From Phycisphaeraceae bacterium (GTDB lineage Bacteria; Planctomycetota; Phycisphaerae; Phycisphaerales; SM1A02), in contig CP054178.1 in NCBI GenBank assembly GCA_015709595.1, positions 124,001 through 188,000 on the forward strand: a stretch of DNA of 64,000 nt, in the 5' to 3' direction. Of the stretch, positions 18,199 to 25,741 are shown one piece after another (positions within the stretch are counted from its first letter, which is position 1; each line of letters opens with the position of its first letter). Position numbers and translations under genes: made by a program. The notes beneath the pieces were generated by a model that made no database searches, had not been told where the DNA came from, and saw only the letters and a list, made by a program, of their open reading frames with translations.

Positions 18199-18588
18199 TT
18201 ACAGGTCGTCTTCCATGTTCTCCATCGCCGGGGCGATGATGGCCAGAAGTTCGGGCTTCGCCATCAACCGCTGCTGCGCGGCGAAGATGGATTGCATGGC
18301 CTCGCCCATCTCCTTCTCGAACATCTTGGCGATGCGCTGCTCGGTGGCGGCGTCAATGGGCGGAACTTCCTTGGCACGGCGCCCGCACTCCTGCATCTTG
18401 GCCCGAACCGCTTCGATCCTGGGCACGGCGGCCTTGGCGCTGGCCTCATCCGTGATGCCCGTGAGGATGGACGCCATCTCCTTCATGTTGGCGACCATGT
18501 CCTTGCTGACCGCCTCGGCGGAGTCTCCGCCGCAACCGACGAGAAGAGAAGCGAGCAGCAGGGTGACGGCGAAGGTTGCGTATCTCAT
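18199..18588 (-). CDS. small lipoprotein of unknown function
   Basis: A 129-residue protein with a clear lipobox: MRYATFAVTLLLASLLVGC, Cys19, then GGD. The mature part is helical and Met/Glu/Ala-rich (SKDMVANMKEMASILTG; TEQRIAKMFEKEMGEAMQSIF), probably a small helical bundle. Small secreted proteins of this type are common in planctomycetes, but I recognise no specific family. It is convergent with miaA and monocistronic. The 261 bases between its start and 18850 hold no recognisable gene. Confidence 0.72.
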   Translation of the reverse strand: MRYATFAVTLLLASLLVGCGGDSAEAVSKDMVANMKEMASILTGITDEASAKAAVPRIEAVRAKMQECGRRAKEVPPIDAATEQRIAKMFEKEMGEAMQSIFAAQQRLMAKPELLAIIAPAMENMEDDL

Positions 18589-18849
18589 CGAAGACCCGGA
18601 TCCTTTCGTTGGTGGTTGCGGCAGGCGGCGTGCCGGACATGGCGTTCGAGCACGCTATCGGGCGGCATCGTACGCCGGCCGGAGGCGAACGCCACGACTG
18701 GAGCGACGATCTCACACCTGTCGGCGATGGACACCGGCGCGTCTTGATCCGCGGCGTCACGCGTTCCCGTTGCGTCCTCTCAACTGCACGACATGCGCGA
18801 GTTCCGGTGGCTTGCCTTCGCCGCCTGACAAAGCCAACGATCACCCCGC

Positions 18850-19155
18850 ATGATCCGCGTCTCGATCCCCTTCCACCTGCGCACGCTCGCCGGTTTGACC
18901 GGCGATGGCGATGTGCTGGTGGAAGTCGCAGGGCCGGTGACGATCGCCGCCGTGCTGGAGGCGCTGGAGCAGCGGCATCCCATGCTGCGGGGCACGATCC
19001 GCGATCACGGCACGCTGGCGCGGCGGCCGTTCATCCGCTTCTTCGCCTGCGGGAAGGACCTTTCACACGACCCGCCTGAAGAGACGCAGCTTCCCGAGCC
19101 GGTGGCGGCGGGGCACGAGCCGTTCCTGGTGGTGGGAGCCATCGCGGGGGGCTGA
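18850..19155 (+). CDS. MoaD/ThiS-like ubiquitin-fold sulfur carrier
   Basis: A 101-residue protein of beta-grasp type. It starts [14 protein letters not shown], continues [19 protein letters not shown], and ends GAIAGG with a C-terminal Gly-Gly, the end that is thiocarboxylated or adenylated in sulfur carriers. MoaD serves molybdopterin synthase and ThiS serves thiazole synthesis; related carriers serve tRNA thiolation or cysteine synthesis. No moaE, moeB, thiF or thiG gene is adjacent, so the pathway is open. It is slightly longer than typical MoaD (about 80). The start ATG lacks a strong ribosome-binding site. Confidence 0.75.
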   Translation: MIRVSIPFHLRTLAGLTGDGDVLVEVAGPVTIAAVLEALEQRHPMLRGTIRDHGTLARRPFIRFFACGKDLSHDPPEETQLPEPVAAGHEPFLVVGAIAGG

Positions 19156-19304
19156 TCGAGGGCGCCGTGATGCAGCGCCACGAGTGGCCGAGCGACCCCA
19201 GCGCCGTGGCGCGCTACGCTGCAGCGGGAGTCCTGCCTGGTGTTCAGCCGCTCGCGCGCGGGGCGCGGGCAACCTGGCGGACATCGCCGTGCTGGAGATC
19301 AATC

Positions 19305-19670
19305 ATGTCCTATGTTGACGGATTCGTGCTGGTGGTGCCCAGGAAGAACCTCGCCGCGTATCGCCGAATGGCGAAGAAGGCGTGCCGCGTGTGGATGGAC
19401 CACGGCGCGATGGAGTACCGCGAGTGCGTGGGAGATGACCTGAAGGTCAAGGGAATGGTGACCTTCCCTGCGATGGCCAAGTGCAAGCCCTCGGAGACGG
19501 TGGTCTTCGCGTGGATCACGTACCGTTCTCGCAAGCACCGCGACGCCGTGAACGCCAAGGTGATGAAGGATCCGCGACTGGCGGCCATGATGCCGACCGA
19601 TGCGAAGAAGATGCCCTTCGACTGCTCCCGAATGGCCTACGGCGGGTTCAAGACCATCGTGTCCAGTTGA
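19305..19670 (+). CDS. DUF1428 family protein
   Basis: A 121-residue protein matching the DUF1428 pattern: MSYVDGFVLVVPRKNLAAYRRMAKKACRVWMDHGAMEYRECVGDD, then ETVVFAWITYRSRKHRDAVNAKVMKDPR and a closing MPFDCSRMAYGGFKTIV. The family has a dimeric alpha/beta-barrel-like fold and no established reaction. ATG 19305 has a GGAG about ten bases upstream; the open frame upstream to 19167 does not resemble the family. Length and ends are complete. It precedes the tRNA-Ser gene in the same direction and probably ends its own transcript. Confidence 0.85.
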   Translation: MSYVDGFVLVVPRKNLAAYRRMAKKACRVWMDHGAMEYRECVGDDLKVKGMVTFPAMAKCKPSETVVFAWITYRSRKHRDAVNAKVMKDPRLAAMMPTDAKKMPFDCSRMAYGGFKTIVSS

Positions 19671-19731
19671 TCCGCCGCCCGGCCGAAGAGGCGACGGATT
19701 CGGGCACGCGGCCTATGCTTCCGGTCCTGAA

Positions 19732-19820
19732 GGACAGGTGTCCGAGCGGCTGAAGGAGCGGCACTGGAAATGCCGTATGCGGGGTTTCCTGCATCGTGGG
19801 TTCGAATCCCACCCTGTCCG
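19732..19820 (+). tRNA. tRNA-Ser (anticodon GGA)
   Basis: A class II tRNA of 89 bases. The acceptor stem GGACAGG pairs with CCTGTCC, the anticodon loop CTGGAAA sits between GGCA and TGCC with anticodon GGA, a long variable arm (TATGCGGGGTTTCCTGCAT) follows, and the T arm has GGTTCGAATCC. The discriminator is G; CCA is not encoded. Confidence 0.95.
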
Positions 19821-19870
19821 CTGGCGGAGAAGGGTTGAGGGGTGAGCCACCAGGGATCAGCGGATCCTTT

Positions 19871-19905
19871 CGGCTGTTGGCTGGCGGCTCATGGCTGGTG
19901 GTTTG
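19871..19905. repeat. heptad-phased repeat between tRNA genes
   Basis: Five seven-base steps of the form (C/T)GGCT(G/C)N lie between tRNA-Ser and tRNA-Pro: cggctgt, tggctgg, cggctca, tggctgg, tggtttg. A weak hairpin (AGGGATC/GATCCTT, 19852-19869) precedes it and could end the tRNA-Ser transcript. Confidence 0.5.
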
Positions 19906-19912
19906 CACATCA

Positions 19913-19987
19913 CGGGCTGTAGCGCAGCTTGGTTAGCGCGTCTGACTGGGGGTCAGAAGGTCGGAGGTTCGAATCCTCTCAGCCCGA
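19913..19987 (+). tRNA. tRNA-Pro (anticodon GGG)
   Basis: Standard cloverleaf: acceptor CGGGCTG/CAGCCCG, D arm GCGCAGCTTGGTTAGCGC, anticodon stem TCTGA/TCAGA around CTGGGGG with anticodon GGG, and T arm GGTTCGAATCC. The discriminator is A; no CCA is encoded. Confidence 0.95.
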
Positions 19988-20069
19988 TTTCACAGGCCGC
20001 CAACGGCGGCCACACTGTCGCGGGGTGCCCTTCCATATCTGCCTGGCGTTGGCCTTCGTGACGTGCTCC

Positions 20070-21122
20070 ATGACCAATCCAGCCGCGGCCGTTCAGCGAC
20101 TGGCCGACGTTCGTACCCGGCTGATCGACGCCGAGGCCGACGCAGTCCACACCGCCCTCGTCGAGTGGCTGGGGCGTTCGGGCGTGGAGCGGAATCTGCA
20201 CGCCGCGCTGGACCGATTCGAAGGGCGCATGCGCGACGTGGAGAGCGGTGCGTGCATCGTTCGCACCTTCTGCCCCGAGTTGGCATCATCAGTCCAGTCG
20301 GGCGATGTGCTGCCGCGCGTGATCGATCTGCCCGGCGGCGAATCGGCGCTGGCCCGCATCCGCTTTCGGGCGGATGGCAACAACGTTCGATTCATCGCGG
20401 TGGAGGCGATGACGTTCGCGCCCCGCACGACGGAAGAGGTCGATGGGCTCCTCGCCGGGCTTCAGCAGGCATTCGCACCGTTCCAGCCGCGGCGCGTGCG
20501 GGTTTACGTGCATGGCGGGGCGCGGGGCGAGGGTGCGGGCGTAATGAGCGCGATTCCGGCGCACCCGCGGGCGACGGCATACAAGCGACTGCTCGCCGCG
20601 CCGCTGGTGATGTTGCAAGAGCGGGCGGCGACGCTTGCCAGCGATGATGCGAGCGAAGGCGGTGGCGGAATCCCGACCGTGACGGTGGCGCCACCGACCA
20701 CCTTCGACTTCTACGACGACTACGCTCGGCGCTACGAGCAGTTCTGGCGTGAGCGGCCCGACCTGAAGCACCTGGTTCGATGCGAGACGCTGGATGATCT
20801 CATGTCCTTCCATGCCGCGGGCGGATTGCGGCTGGTGTTGATCGGCGGCGAGATTGCCGGCGTGATGGCCGCCTCTCCGGGCGTGGAGCACGGGCTGCGC
20901 GGCTGGTGGATGCGCGAGCGATTCCTCTACGACACGCATCGCGGCCAGGGGCTCGGCGCCGCCGCGCTGGCGGCATTTCTGCGATCACTGCCGAGCAGGC
21001 CCCACGACCTGCTGTACGGCACGATCGCGCCGAAGAATCAACCGTCCATGCGATCGGCCCTCGCGCTGGGGCGCGTGGACGTGGGTGGGTTGTGGTGGAT
21101 CGAGCTGCCCCATGCGCGTTGA
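20070..21122 (+). CDS. GNAT-type acetyltransferase domain protein
   Basis: A 350-residue protein. The N-terminal ~200 residues are unrecognised. The C-terminal part shows the GNAT pattern: LVLIGGEIAGVMAAS, then RERFLYDTHRGQGLGAAALAAFLRSLP, with the acetyl-CoA pyrophosphate loop RGQGLG near residue 291. Such enzymes move acyl groups from CoA to amines; the substrate is unknown. The start is uncertain: ATG 20070 is used, but GTG 20025 would add a short hydrophobic stretch. The last 11 bases overlap the next gene, whose ATG is at 21112, so the two are probably translated together. Confidence 0.68.
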   Translation: MTNPAAAVQRLADVRTRLIDAEADAVHTALVEWLGRSGVERNLHAALDRFEGRMRDVESGACIVRTFCPELASSVQSGDVLPRVIDLPGGESALARIRFRADGNNVRFIAVEAMTFAPRTTEEVDGLLAGLQQAFAPFQPRRVRVYVHGGARGEGAGVMSAIPAHPRATAYKRLLAAPLVMLQERAATLASDDASEGGGGIPTVTVAPPTTFDFYDDYARRYEQFWRERPDLKHLVRCETLDDLMSFHAAGGLRLVLIGGEIAGVMAASPGVEHGLRGWWMRERFLYDTHRGQGLGAAALAAFLRSLPSRPHDLLYGTIAPKNQPSMRSALALGRVDVGGLWWIELPHAR

Positions 21123-21378
21123 CCGCTGCGTCTGCCATAACCTGACATTCGAGTCGCTCAAATCGATCCGCGACCGCGAGGATCTGGACTTTGAGGGTCT
21201 GCGCGCCCGCACGCGCTGCGCCACCGGCTGCCGTCTCTGCGAGCCGTATATCCGGCTGATGATTGAATCGGGCCGGACCGCGTTTCCAGTCCTGAGCGAC
21301 GGAGAAGTGCGTGACATCATGGCGCGTTCGAGGGCGCGAACTGCGCCGCCTGACGCGCCGGGTGCGAATCACCGTTGA
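21112..21378 (+). CDS. BFD-like [2Fe-2S] protein
   Basis: An 88-residue protein with Cys spacing like bacterioferritin-associated ferredoxin: C6-x-C8 at the N-terminus (RVDRCVCHN) and C40-x2-C43 in ATGCRLCEPYI. An extra Cys lies at 36. Fer2_BFD domains bind a [2Fe-2S] cluster and pass electrons to bacterioferritin or act inside larger enzymes. There is no bacterioferritin gene nearby. The C-terminal ~35 residues are not part of the fold. It overlaps the GNAT gene by 11 bases; the pair probably forms a two-gene operon. Confidence 0.75.
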   Translation: MRVDRCVCHNLTFESLKSIRDREDLDFEGLRARTRCATGCRLCEPYIRLMIESGRTAFPVLSDGEVRDIMARSRARTAPPDAPGANHR

Positions 21379-21479
21379 TTGTCGGGACCGGAGTGAGCAT
21401 CCACGACGCGGAGTATGGCGCTACGCTCGTCCGACCTTAGCCACATCAGCAACTCCACTCAGCCCCGCGGGGAGCTCAC

Positions 21480-21995
21480 ATGATTGACTATGTCCGCACC
21501 ATGCTCATCAGCCAGTTCGAGGCGGCCCTGTGCATGATGGACCAGTGCATCCGCGCCTGTCCGCCTGAGCACTGGGAAGGGAAGATCGCCAACGGCACCT
21601 TCCGCTGGGCCGCGTACCACACGCTGTTCTGGGTTGACCTCTATCTCTCGCCGGGCGACGAGGACGCCTTTGAGCTGCGCGACCTGCATCGTCGCGGCGG
21701 GGACGAGCGACTGCCCGGCGCCTGCGTGGGGCTGAGCAAGGAGGAAACGATCGACTATCTGGCGATCTGCCGCCGGAAGATGCTCGACACGCTGGCGACG
21801 GAAACGACGGAATCTCTCCAGCGACCGTGCGCGATTCCGTGGCGGAAGTTTTCTCGCGGCGAACTGCATCTCTATAACCTGCGTCACGTGCAGCACCACG
21901 CCGGTCAGATGAGCGCGTACCTTCGACGGGTTGACCCCGCCCTGAGCGATCACAAGCAACTGCCGTGGATCGGTGCGGGCTGGCGCTCACGCTGA
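21480..21995 (+). CDS. DinB-family protein
   Basis: A 171-residue four-helix-bundle protein. Candidate metal ligands of the DinB/YfiT fold are visible: H47 in WAAYHTLFW, and H136 and H140 in NLRHVQHHAGQMSAYLRR. Members are metal-binding and often act as thiol-dependent transferases; the substrate here is unknown. ATG 21480 has a GGGGAG about six bases upstream. Its last nine bases overlap, tail to tail, with the end of rsmE on the other strand. Confidence 0.83.
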   Translation: MIDYVRTMLISQFEAALCMMDQCIRACPPEHWEGKIANGTFRWAAYHTLFWVDLYLSPGDEDAFELRDLHRRGGDERLPGACVGLSKEETIDYLAICRRKMLDTLATETTESLQRPCAIPWRKFSRGELHLYNLRHVQHHAGQMSAYLRRVDPALSDHKQLPWIGAGWRSR

Positions 21996-22736
21996 GGATC
22001 GCATCGAGGCGCCGGTGAGGGCGGCGGCAATCGCCAGCATCGCCGCAGCGGCGGTTTCGATGCGCAGCACGTACTCGCCGAGCGTGACGGGGCGTGCGCC
22101 GGCCTCGGTCACCGCGCCGATCTCCGCACCCGTGAAACCACCTTCGGGGCCGACGAGGCAGAGAATCGACCCGGGCTTTGACGCCGATGCGCCGCTGATC
22201 ACGTGCGCCATCGGTTCGCCGCGCTGATCCGCGAGCAGCACCGGGATTCCCGCGGCGACGCCGGCACGAGCGACTTCCGCCGGCGCCGCCCCCGCGTGGA
22301 TGGCGGGCAACCACGCGCGCTGACATTGCTTGCAGGATTCGATGGTGATCCGCCGCCACTTGTCCGCTGCGTCATCGCGGCGGGGCGGACGGCCGCGCTC
22401 GCAGTGCAGCGGAGTGAAGTCGGTCATGCCCAGCTGGGTGGCCATGTCGAGCATCACGGCGAGACGCTCGCCTGTCGGCAGCGCGGAGGCCAGGTGGAGA
22501 CACGCGAGTGGAGCGGGGCGATGCTCGATCGATTCGACCTGCACTGCGACGCGGCGCGAACCAGCCCCACCCTGCAGAACGGTGGCGATCGCAACGCTGC
22601 CCGCGCCATCGAACAATCGCACCGACTCGTGCGGGCGCAGACGGCGCGAGGCGGCGTGGGCCGCTTCGCGACGGTCCAGCACGAACGTGCCCGGCGCGGC
22701 CGGAAGCGCCTCGGAGTAGAACCAGTGGATCGTCAT
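21987..22736 (-). CDS. rsmE: 16S rRNA m3U1498 methyltransferase
   Basis: A 249-residue SPOUT methyltransferase. The C-terminal knot motifs are intact: GPEGGFT at 196-202 and LGEYVLRIETAAAAML from 219, which bind S-adenosylmethionine. A PUA-like N-terminal domain (residues 1-75) contacts rRNA. RsmE methylates N3 of U1498 in the decoding region. Its start overlaps the end of rsmJ by four bases (22733-22736), so it is the last gene of a translationally coupled minus-strand operon. Confidence 0.93.
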   Translation of the reverse strand: MTIHWFYSEALPAAPGTFVLDRREAAHAASRRLRPHESVRLFDGAGSVAIATVLQGGAGSRRVAVQVESIEHRPAPLACLHLASALPTGERLAVMLDMATQLGMTDFTPLHCERGRPPRRDDAADKWRRITIESCKQCQRAWLPAIHAGAAPAEVARAGVAAGIPVLLADQRGEPMAHVISGASASKPGSILCLVGPEGGFTGAEIGAVTEAGARPVTLGEYVLRIETAAAAMLAIAAALTGASMRSSA

Positions 22737-23413
22737 GCGTCGTGCCCGTCACGCCGGCTGGTCATGTACACATCGTACCGCACGAGTTTGCTTCGAATGG
22801 CGAACGACGGATCGGGCGCGAGCGGCGGCGCATCGTCCGATCGCTTGACCACCACGCGCTCACGGGCGACGCCGCGGGCAATTTCGAACAGAGATGCCGC
22901 GTCGAGATCATCACCCACCGCGGCGCGGACGAGACGGATGGCCTTCTTCGAAAGCGCCGACTTCGACTTGTGCGGGAACATCGGATCGAGGTACACCGCG
23001 TCCGGCGGCGGGCGGAGCGTCGGCAGGATGGCGTGGGCGTCGCCCTGGCGCAGTTCGAGCCGCCCATCCAGCCGCAGATTGACGGCGGGGTTGGTTCGAA
23101 CGCGATCAAGTTCTTCCGCGAGCAATGGGAACAGCAGAGGCGAGCGCTCGACCGCGATCACGCGGAAGCCCGACATCGCCAGCAGAAACGCATCCCGCCC
23201 CAGCCCGGCGGTGGCGTCCGCGATCGTCCCGACCCGCTCGCCGAAAGCGCGGCGGAGGGGATCGCGTTTCGGCAGCCCTGCGGGGGTCAATCGCCTGAGC
23301 AGGTCATCGAAGCAGGGGGTGACGCCTCGCTCCGGCGGCGTCTCCGCGTCGCACAGCGCGAGCACGCCGTCGGCGCGGCGCACCAGGCGCATGTGATTCG
23401 GCGGTTCGCTCAT
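22733..23413 (-). CDS. rsmJ: 16S rRNA m2G1516 methyltransferase
   Basis: A 226-residue Rossmann methyltransferase of the RsmJ family. Seen: DATAGLGRDAFLLA at 66-79 (SAM motif I), ERSPLLFPLL with the acidic ribose ligand, and YLDPMFPHKSKSALSKK from 141, the catalytic DPMFP motif. RsmJ makes N2-methylguanosine 1516 of 16S rRNA, close to the rsmE target. Both ends overlap neighbours by four bases: the upstream YkgJ-like gene at 23410-23413 and rsmE at 22733-22736. Confidence 0.92.
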   Translation of the reverse strand: MSEPPNHMRLVRRADGVLALCDAETPPERGVTPCFDDLLRRLTPAGLPKRDPLRRAFGERVGTIADATAGLGRDAFLLAMSGFRVIAVERSPLLFPLLAEELDRVRTNPAVNLRLDGRLELRQGDAHAILPTLRPPPDAVYLDPMFPHKSKSALSKKAIRLVRAAVGDDLDAASLFEIARGVARERVVVKRSDDAPPLAPDPSFAIRSKLVRYDVYMTSRRDGHDA

Positions 23414-24072
23414 GAGCGCCCCACCTGAACGAGTCGCGAAGGCGGCGGTTCATCCCGCACGACCACGCGTGAGGCCAGCGCCGGGGCGGCCAGAGTCAGA
23501 CGCCGCAGCAATAAACGCCACTCCGCAAACTCGTAGGGGATCGAGCGCGCCGTGTGCAGGTCGGCGATCTTTCGATGAGCATGCTCGAACAGATCCTGCT
23601 GCCACTCCCGCGCAGCAGGATCGCAGAAGTAGACGCGGCAGCCCATCGGGCGGATGGCGTGAACCGTGCAGCGGCCGCGCGAGAGGAACGGGCAGTCGCC
23701 GCGCGCCTGGGCAGCGTCGATCACCTGCACCGAAAGAGTCGTCGCAACCGATGCGCGATCCGGCGGAGGAGGCGTTTCCGCCCGTTCCGACACGTCAACC
23801 GAGGCCGCACCGGGGTCCGCTCCACCGCGTGTCTCGATGGCGGCTTGACGCAGAAACCACGCCGCCTCCAGCCCTGTCACGTACAACCGATGCCCCCACT
23901 GCTCAAAGCGGCAGCAGCGCCCCGAGACGTCGCATCGAGGCCGTGCCGCCGCGGTCTCCCGCGCAATCAGATCGTGAATCGACCGAATCCCGGCGTCCAC
24001 CTCGGACAGGGCGGCTCCATCAATCCACGCGCGGGCCGCGGCGTCGCCGCGATGGATCGTCGGATCGATCAC
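23410..24072 (-). CDS. YkgJ-family cysteine-cluster protein (second copy)
   Basis: A 220-residue protein from GTG 24072. It has a Cys-cluster layout: PRCDVSGRCCRFE, then DCPFL-RGRCTVHAIRPMGCRVYFCDP, the pattern of YkgJ/Fe-S-oxidoreductase-like proteins that bind metal through Cys residues. The reaction is unknown. The start is set by a four-base GTGA overlap with the upstream gene's stop (24069-24072), although the frame is open to 24288. It is similar in plan to its upstream neighbour but clearly diverged, so they are not a recent duplication. Confidence 0.8.
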   Translation of the reverse strand: MIDPTIHRGDAAARAWIDGAALSEVDAGIRSIHDLIARETAAARPRCDVSGRCCRFEQWGHRLYVTGLEAAWFLRQAAIETRGGADPGAASVDVSERAETPPPPDRASVATTLSVQVIDAAQARGDCPFLSRGRCTVHAIRPMGCRVYFCDPAAREWQQDLFEHAHRKIADLHTARSIPYEFAEWRLLLRRLTLAAPALASRVVVRDEPPPSRLVQVGRS

Positions 24073-24560
24073 CGCGAGGCGTCCCGTTGGATGCGGATCG
24101 ACTCGATGGGCACCAGCCGCCCCGAGTCCATGCCCGGGCAGGGCGTGTGACGCTTGACGCGCTCCCAAGTCGAGCGCGAACGGAGATTCTCCGGCCAGAA
24201 TGGCCAGGTGCGGCACTGCATGGGGCGGGACTTGTAGATCGAACACACCGCCCTGCCGGGATACGTGGTCCGGTCGAGAAACACGCAATCCTGCCCGTGC
24301 TTGGTGGCGCGCTCGTTGAGCGATCGCCGGGCGCCCTCACGCCGGGTGTATTGGTCTAGGAATGTCTCCTCGGTCAGTCCCAGCTCCTCCGCCATGGCGC
24401 GGCCCTCTTCAGGCGTGAACCACACGTATCCCGGCGGCCCGGTGCAGCAGTTGCCGCATTGCGTGCAACTGAAACGGAGACCATCGGCATACCACTCCGC
24501 CGGCTCGATCGAGGCCTGGGTCGCGGGCACGTCGGGCTGGGCCGGAGAGCCGTCAGGCAT
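24069..24560 (-). CDS. YkgJ-family cysteine-cluster protein (first copy)
   Basis: A 163-residue protein. Residues 30-45 read FSCTQCGNCCTGPPG with Cys at 32, 35, 38 and 39, followed by VWFTPEEGRAMAEELGLT, then CVFLD, CSIYKSRPMQCRTWPFWP: the standard YkgJ pattern. Members bind a Zn or Fe-S site; no reaction is established. ATG 24560 overlaps the end of the upstream gene by eight bases, and its stop overlaps the next start by four, so it is internal to the operon 25542-21987. Confidence 0.87.
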   Translation of the reverse strand: MPDGSPAQPDVPATQASIEPAEWYADGLRFSCTQCGNCCTGPPGYVWFTPEEGRAMAEELGLTEETFLDQYTRREGARRSLNERATKHGQDCVFLDRTTYPGRAVCSIYKSRPMQCRTWPFWPENLRSRSTWERVKRHTPCPGMDSGRLVPIESIRIQRDASR

Positions 24561-25542
24561 CGGTCGGCTCCGTGGGCGGCTCCTCATCCCCGTGCAGGCG
24601 CACCAGATGCACCTCGGGCTTGGAGCGGCGCGGCTTCAGGTGATCCAGTTCATCGGGCCGGTCGTCGTAGGCCACGCGGCAGACCGAGTAACACTCGAAG
24701 GATGACCACTCGGGATAGTCCTGCAGGGCGGCCTCGATCAGACCCTCCAGTTCGCTGAGCGACTTGGCGCTGGCCCACACTGTCATGAACGCGGATCGGT
24801 CGTTGAGGTCGTCATGCACCAGCAGGGTGGCGTACCACAGGGTCATGCCCAGTTCACGCCCCCCGTCATCCACGTTGCGGTCGGGATCGACGTTGAGCTC
24901 CAGCCGCCAGCGGCGCCGGAGCTCAAGGATCACGTCGTCCAGCGTCGGCAGCGTCTCCTCGGACGTGTCCAGCACCGGACGGATGGTGGCGTCGTGCGGA
25001 TGCGTCGGATCGGCGGCCGGCCAGGTTTCCTCCACCTGCTCGATGTGAAGCTGGCTGAGCAGGGCCTCCACCGGCTGACGCAGATCAGGCGGCACATGGA
25101 TGGACAGCCCCTTCCACTGGTCGAGGAACACCTCGATGAACGGATCCTCGCTGTTGGCCCCGGCCCCCACGGCGCCGTCTTCGAGGAAGACCGGCTCAAA
25201 ATCCTCCCACGTCTCCAGGAACTCGGAGATGGAGATCGGTTCATCCTCGCGCCCGATGTACACGTCCACCGTGCGGTAGGCGTCGTAGGAGTCGATCTCG
25301 ATGATGGGCGACACCTGCGCCGGAAGCAGCGTGAAGGCCCGCTGAAGCAGCGGACGCAGCCGTTCATGCGACACCACGATATGAAAGGTGTAGGTGTCCG
25401 GCTCGTCGTCCTGGGCCGGGTTATAGGTCAGGGTGTACCCCTGACGCGGCGGACGGGGGTCCACCGGCTCCAATCCGAGGGGAAGGGCGTAGTCGCCCAG
25501 CCGGACTCGCTCAAGGTCTGATCTGACGCGGAGGATCGACAT
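24553..25542 (-). CDS. hypothetical protein, first gene of the rRNA-methylation operon
   Basis: A 329-residue acidic, soluble protein without signal peptide or membrane segment. I do not recognise a family. Composition alternates strands and acidic loops (PIIEIDSYDAYRTVDVYIGREDEPISISEFLE), and a repeated T-x-W-A-S / E-L-E-G-L-I-E pattern lies near the C-terminus, which ends in Pro/Glu. It leads the operon for two YkgJ-like proteins, RsmJ and RsmE. ATG 25542 has a TACACT hexamer eight bases upstream, so its mRNA is probably leaderless. Confidence 0.7.
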   Translation of the reverse strand: MSILRVRSDLERVRLGDYALPLGLEPVDPRPPRQGYTLTYNPAQDDEPDTYTFHIVVSHERLRPLLQRAFTLLPAQVSPIIEIDSYDAYRTVDVYIGREDEPISISEFLETWEDFEPVFLEDGAVGAGANSEDPFIEVFLDQWKGLSIHVPPDLRQPVEALLSQLHIEQVEETWPAADPTHPHDATIRPVLDTSEETLPTLDDVILELRRRWRLELNVDPDRNVDDGGRELGMTLWYATLLVHDDLNDRSAFMTVWASAKSLSELEGLIEAALQDYPEWSSFECYSVCRVAYDDRPDELDHLKPRRSKPEVHLVRLHGDEEPPTEPTDA

Positions 25543-25550
25543 GAATCGTC

Positions 25551-25556
25551 AGTGTA
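25551..25556 (-). promoter_or_regulatory. putative leaderless -10 (TACACT, minus strand)
   Basis: TACACT ends eight bases before ATG 25542 on the minus strand and would drive the whole 25542-21987 operon. Confidence 0.5.
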
Positions 25557-25679
25557 TTCGGGCAAGCGGGTTGCCGGTGATCGGTTCCCAGGGGTCGCGG
25601 GTGGAATCGACTGACGCCTCTTTGACGCGTCGAAGCCCTGTTCTCATTGGCGCCTCCCCCACAACCGGCCCGTTTCCTT

Positions 25680-25685
25680 TATGAT
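25680..25685 (+). promoter_or_regulatory. candidate -10 (TATGAT) for NSS transporter
   Basis: TATGAT lies 56 bases before ATG 25742, which has its own GAGGAG ribosome-binding site. This gene would therefore have a normal leader. No clear -35 was seen. Confidence 0.3.
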
Positions 25686-25741
25686 GGGCCGCGGTCGCCC
25701 GCGGGGGCGGCGAAGTCGGCTCGACTGGCGAGGAGTGCGTG

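Noticed and set aside
18793-18828. Eleven-codon frame MREFRWLAFAA in the gap before the MoaD-like gene
   Set aside because: It has no ribosome-binding site or leader-peptide context; such short frames arise by chance.
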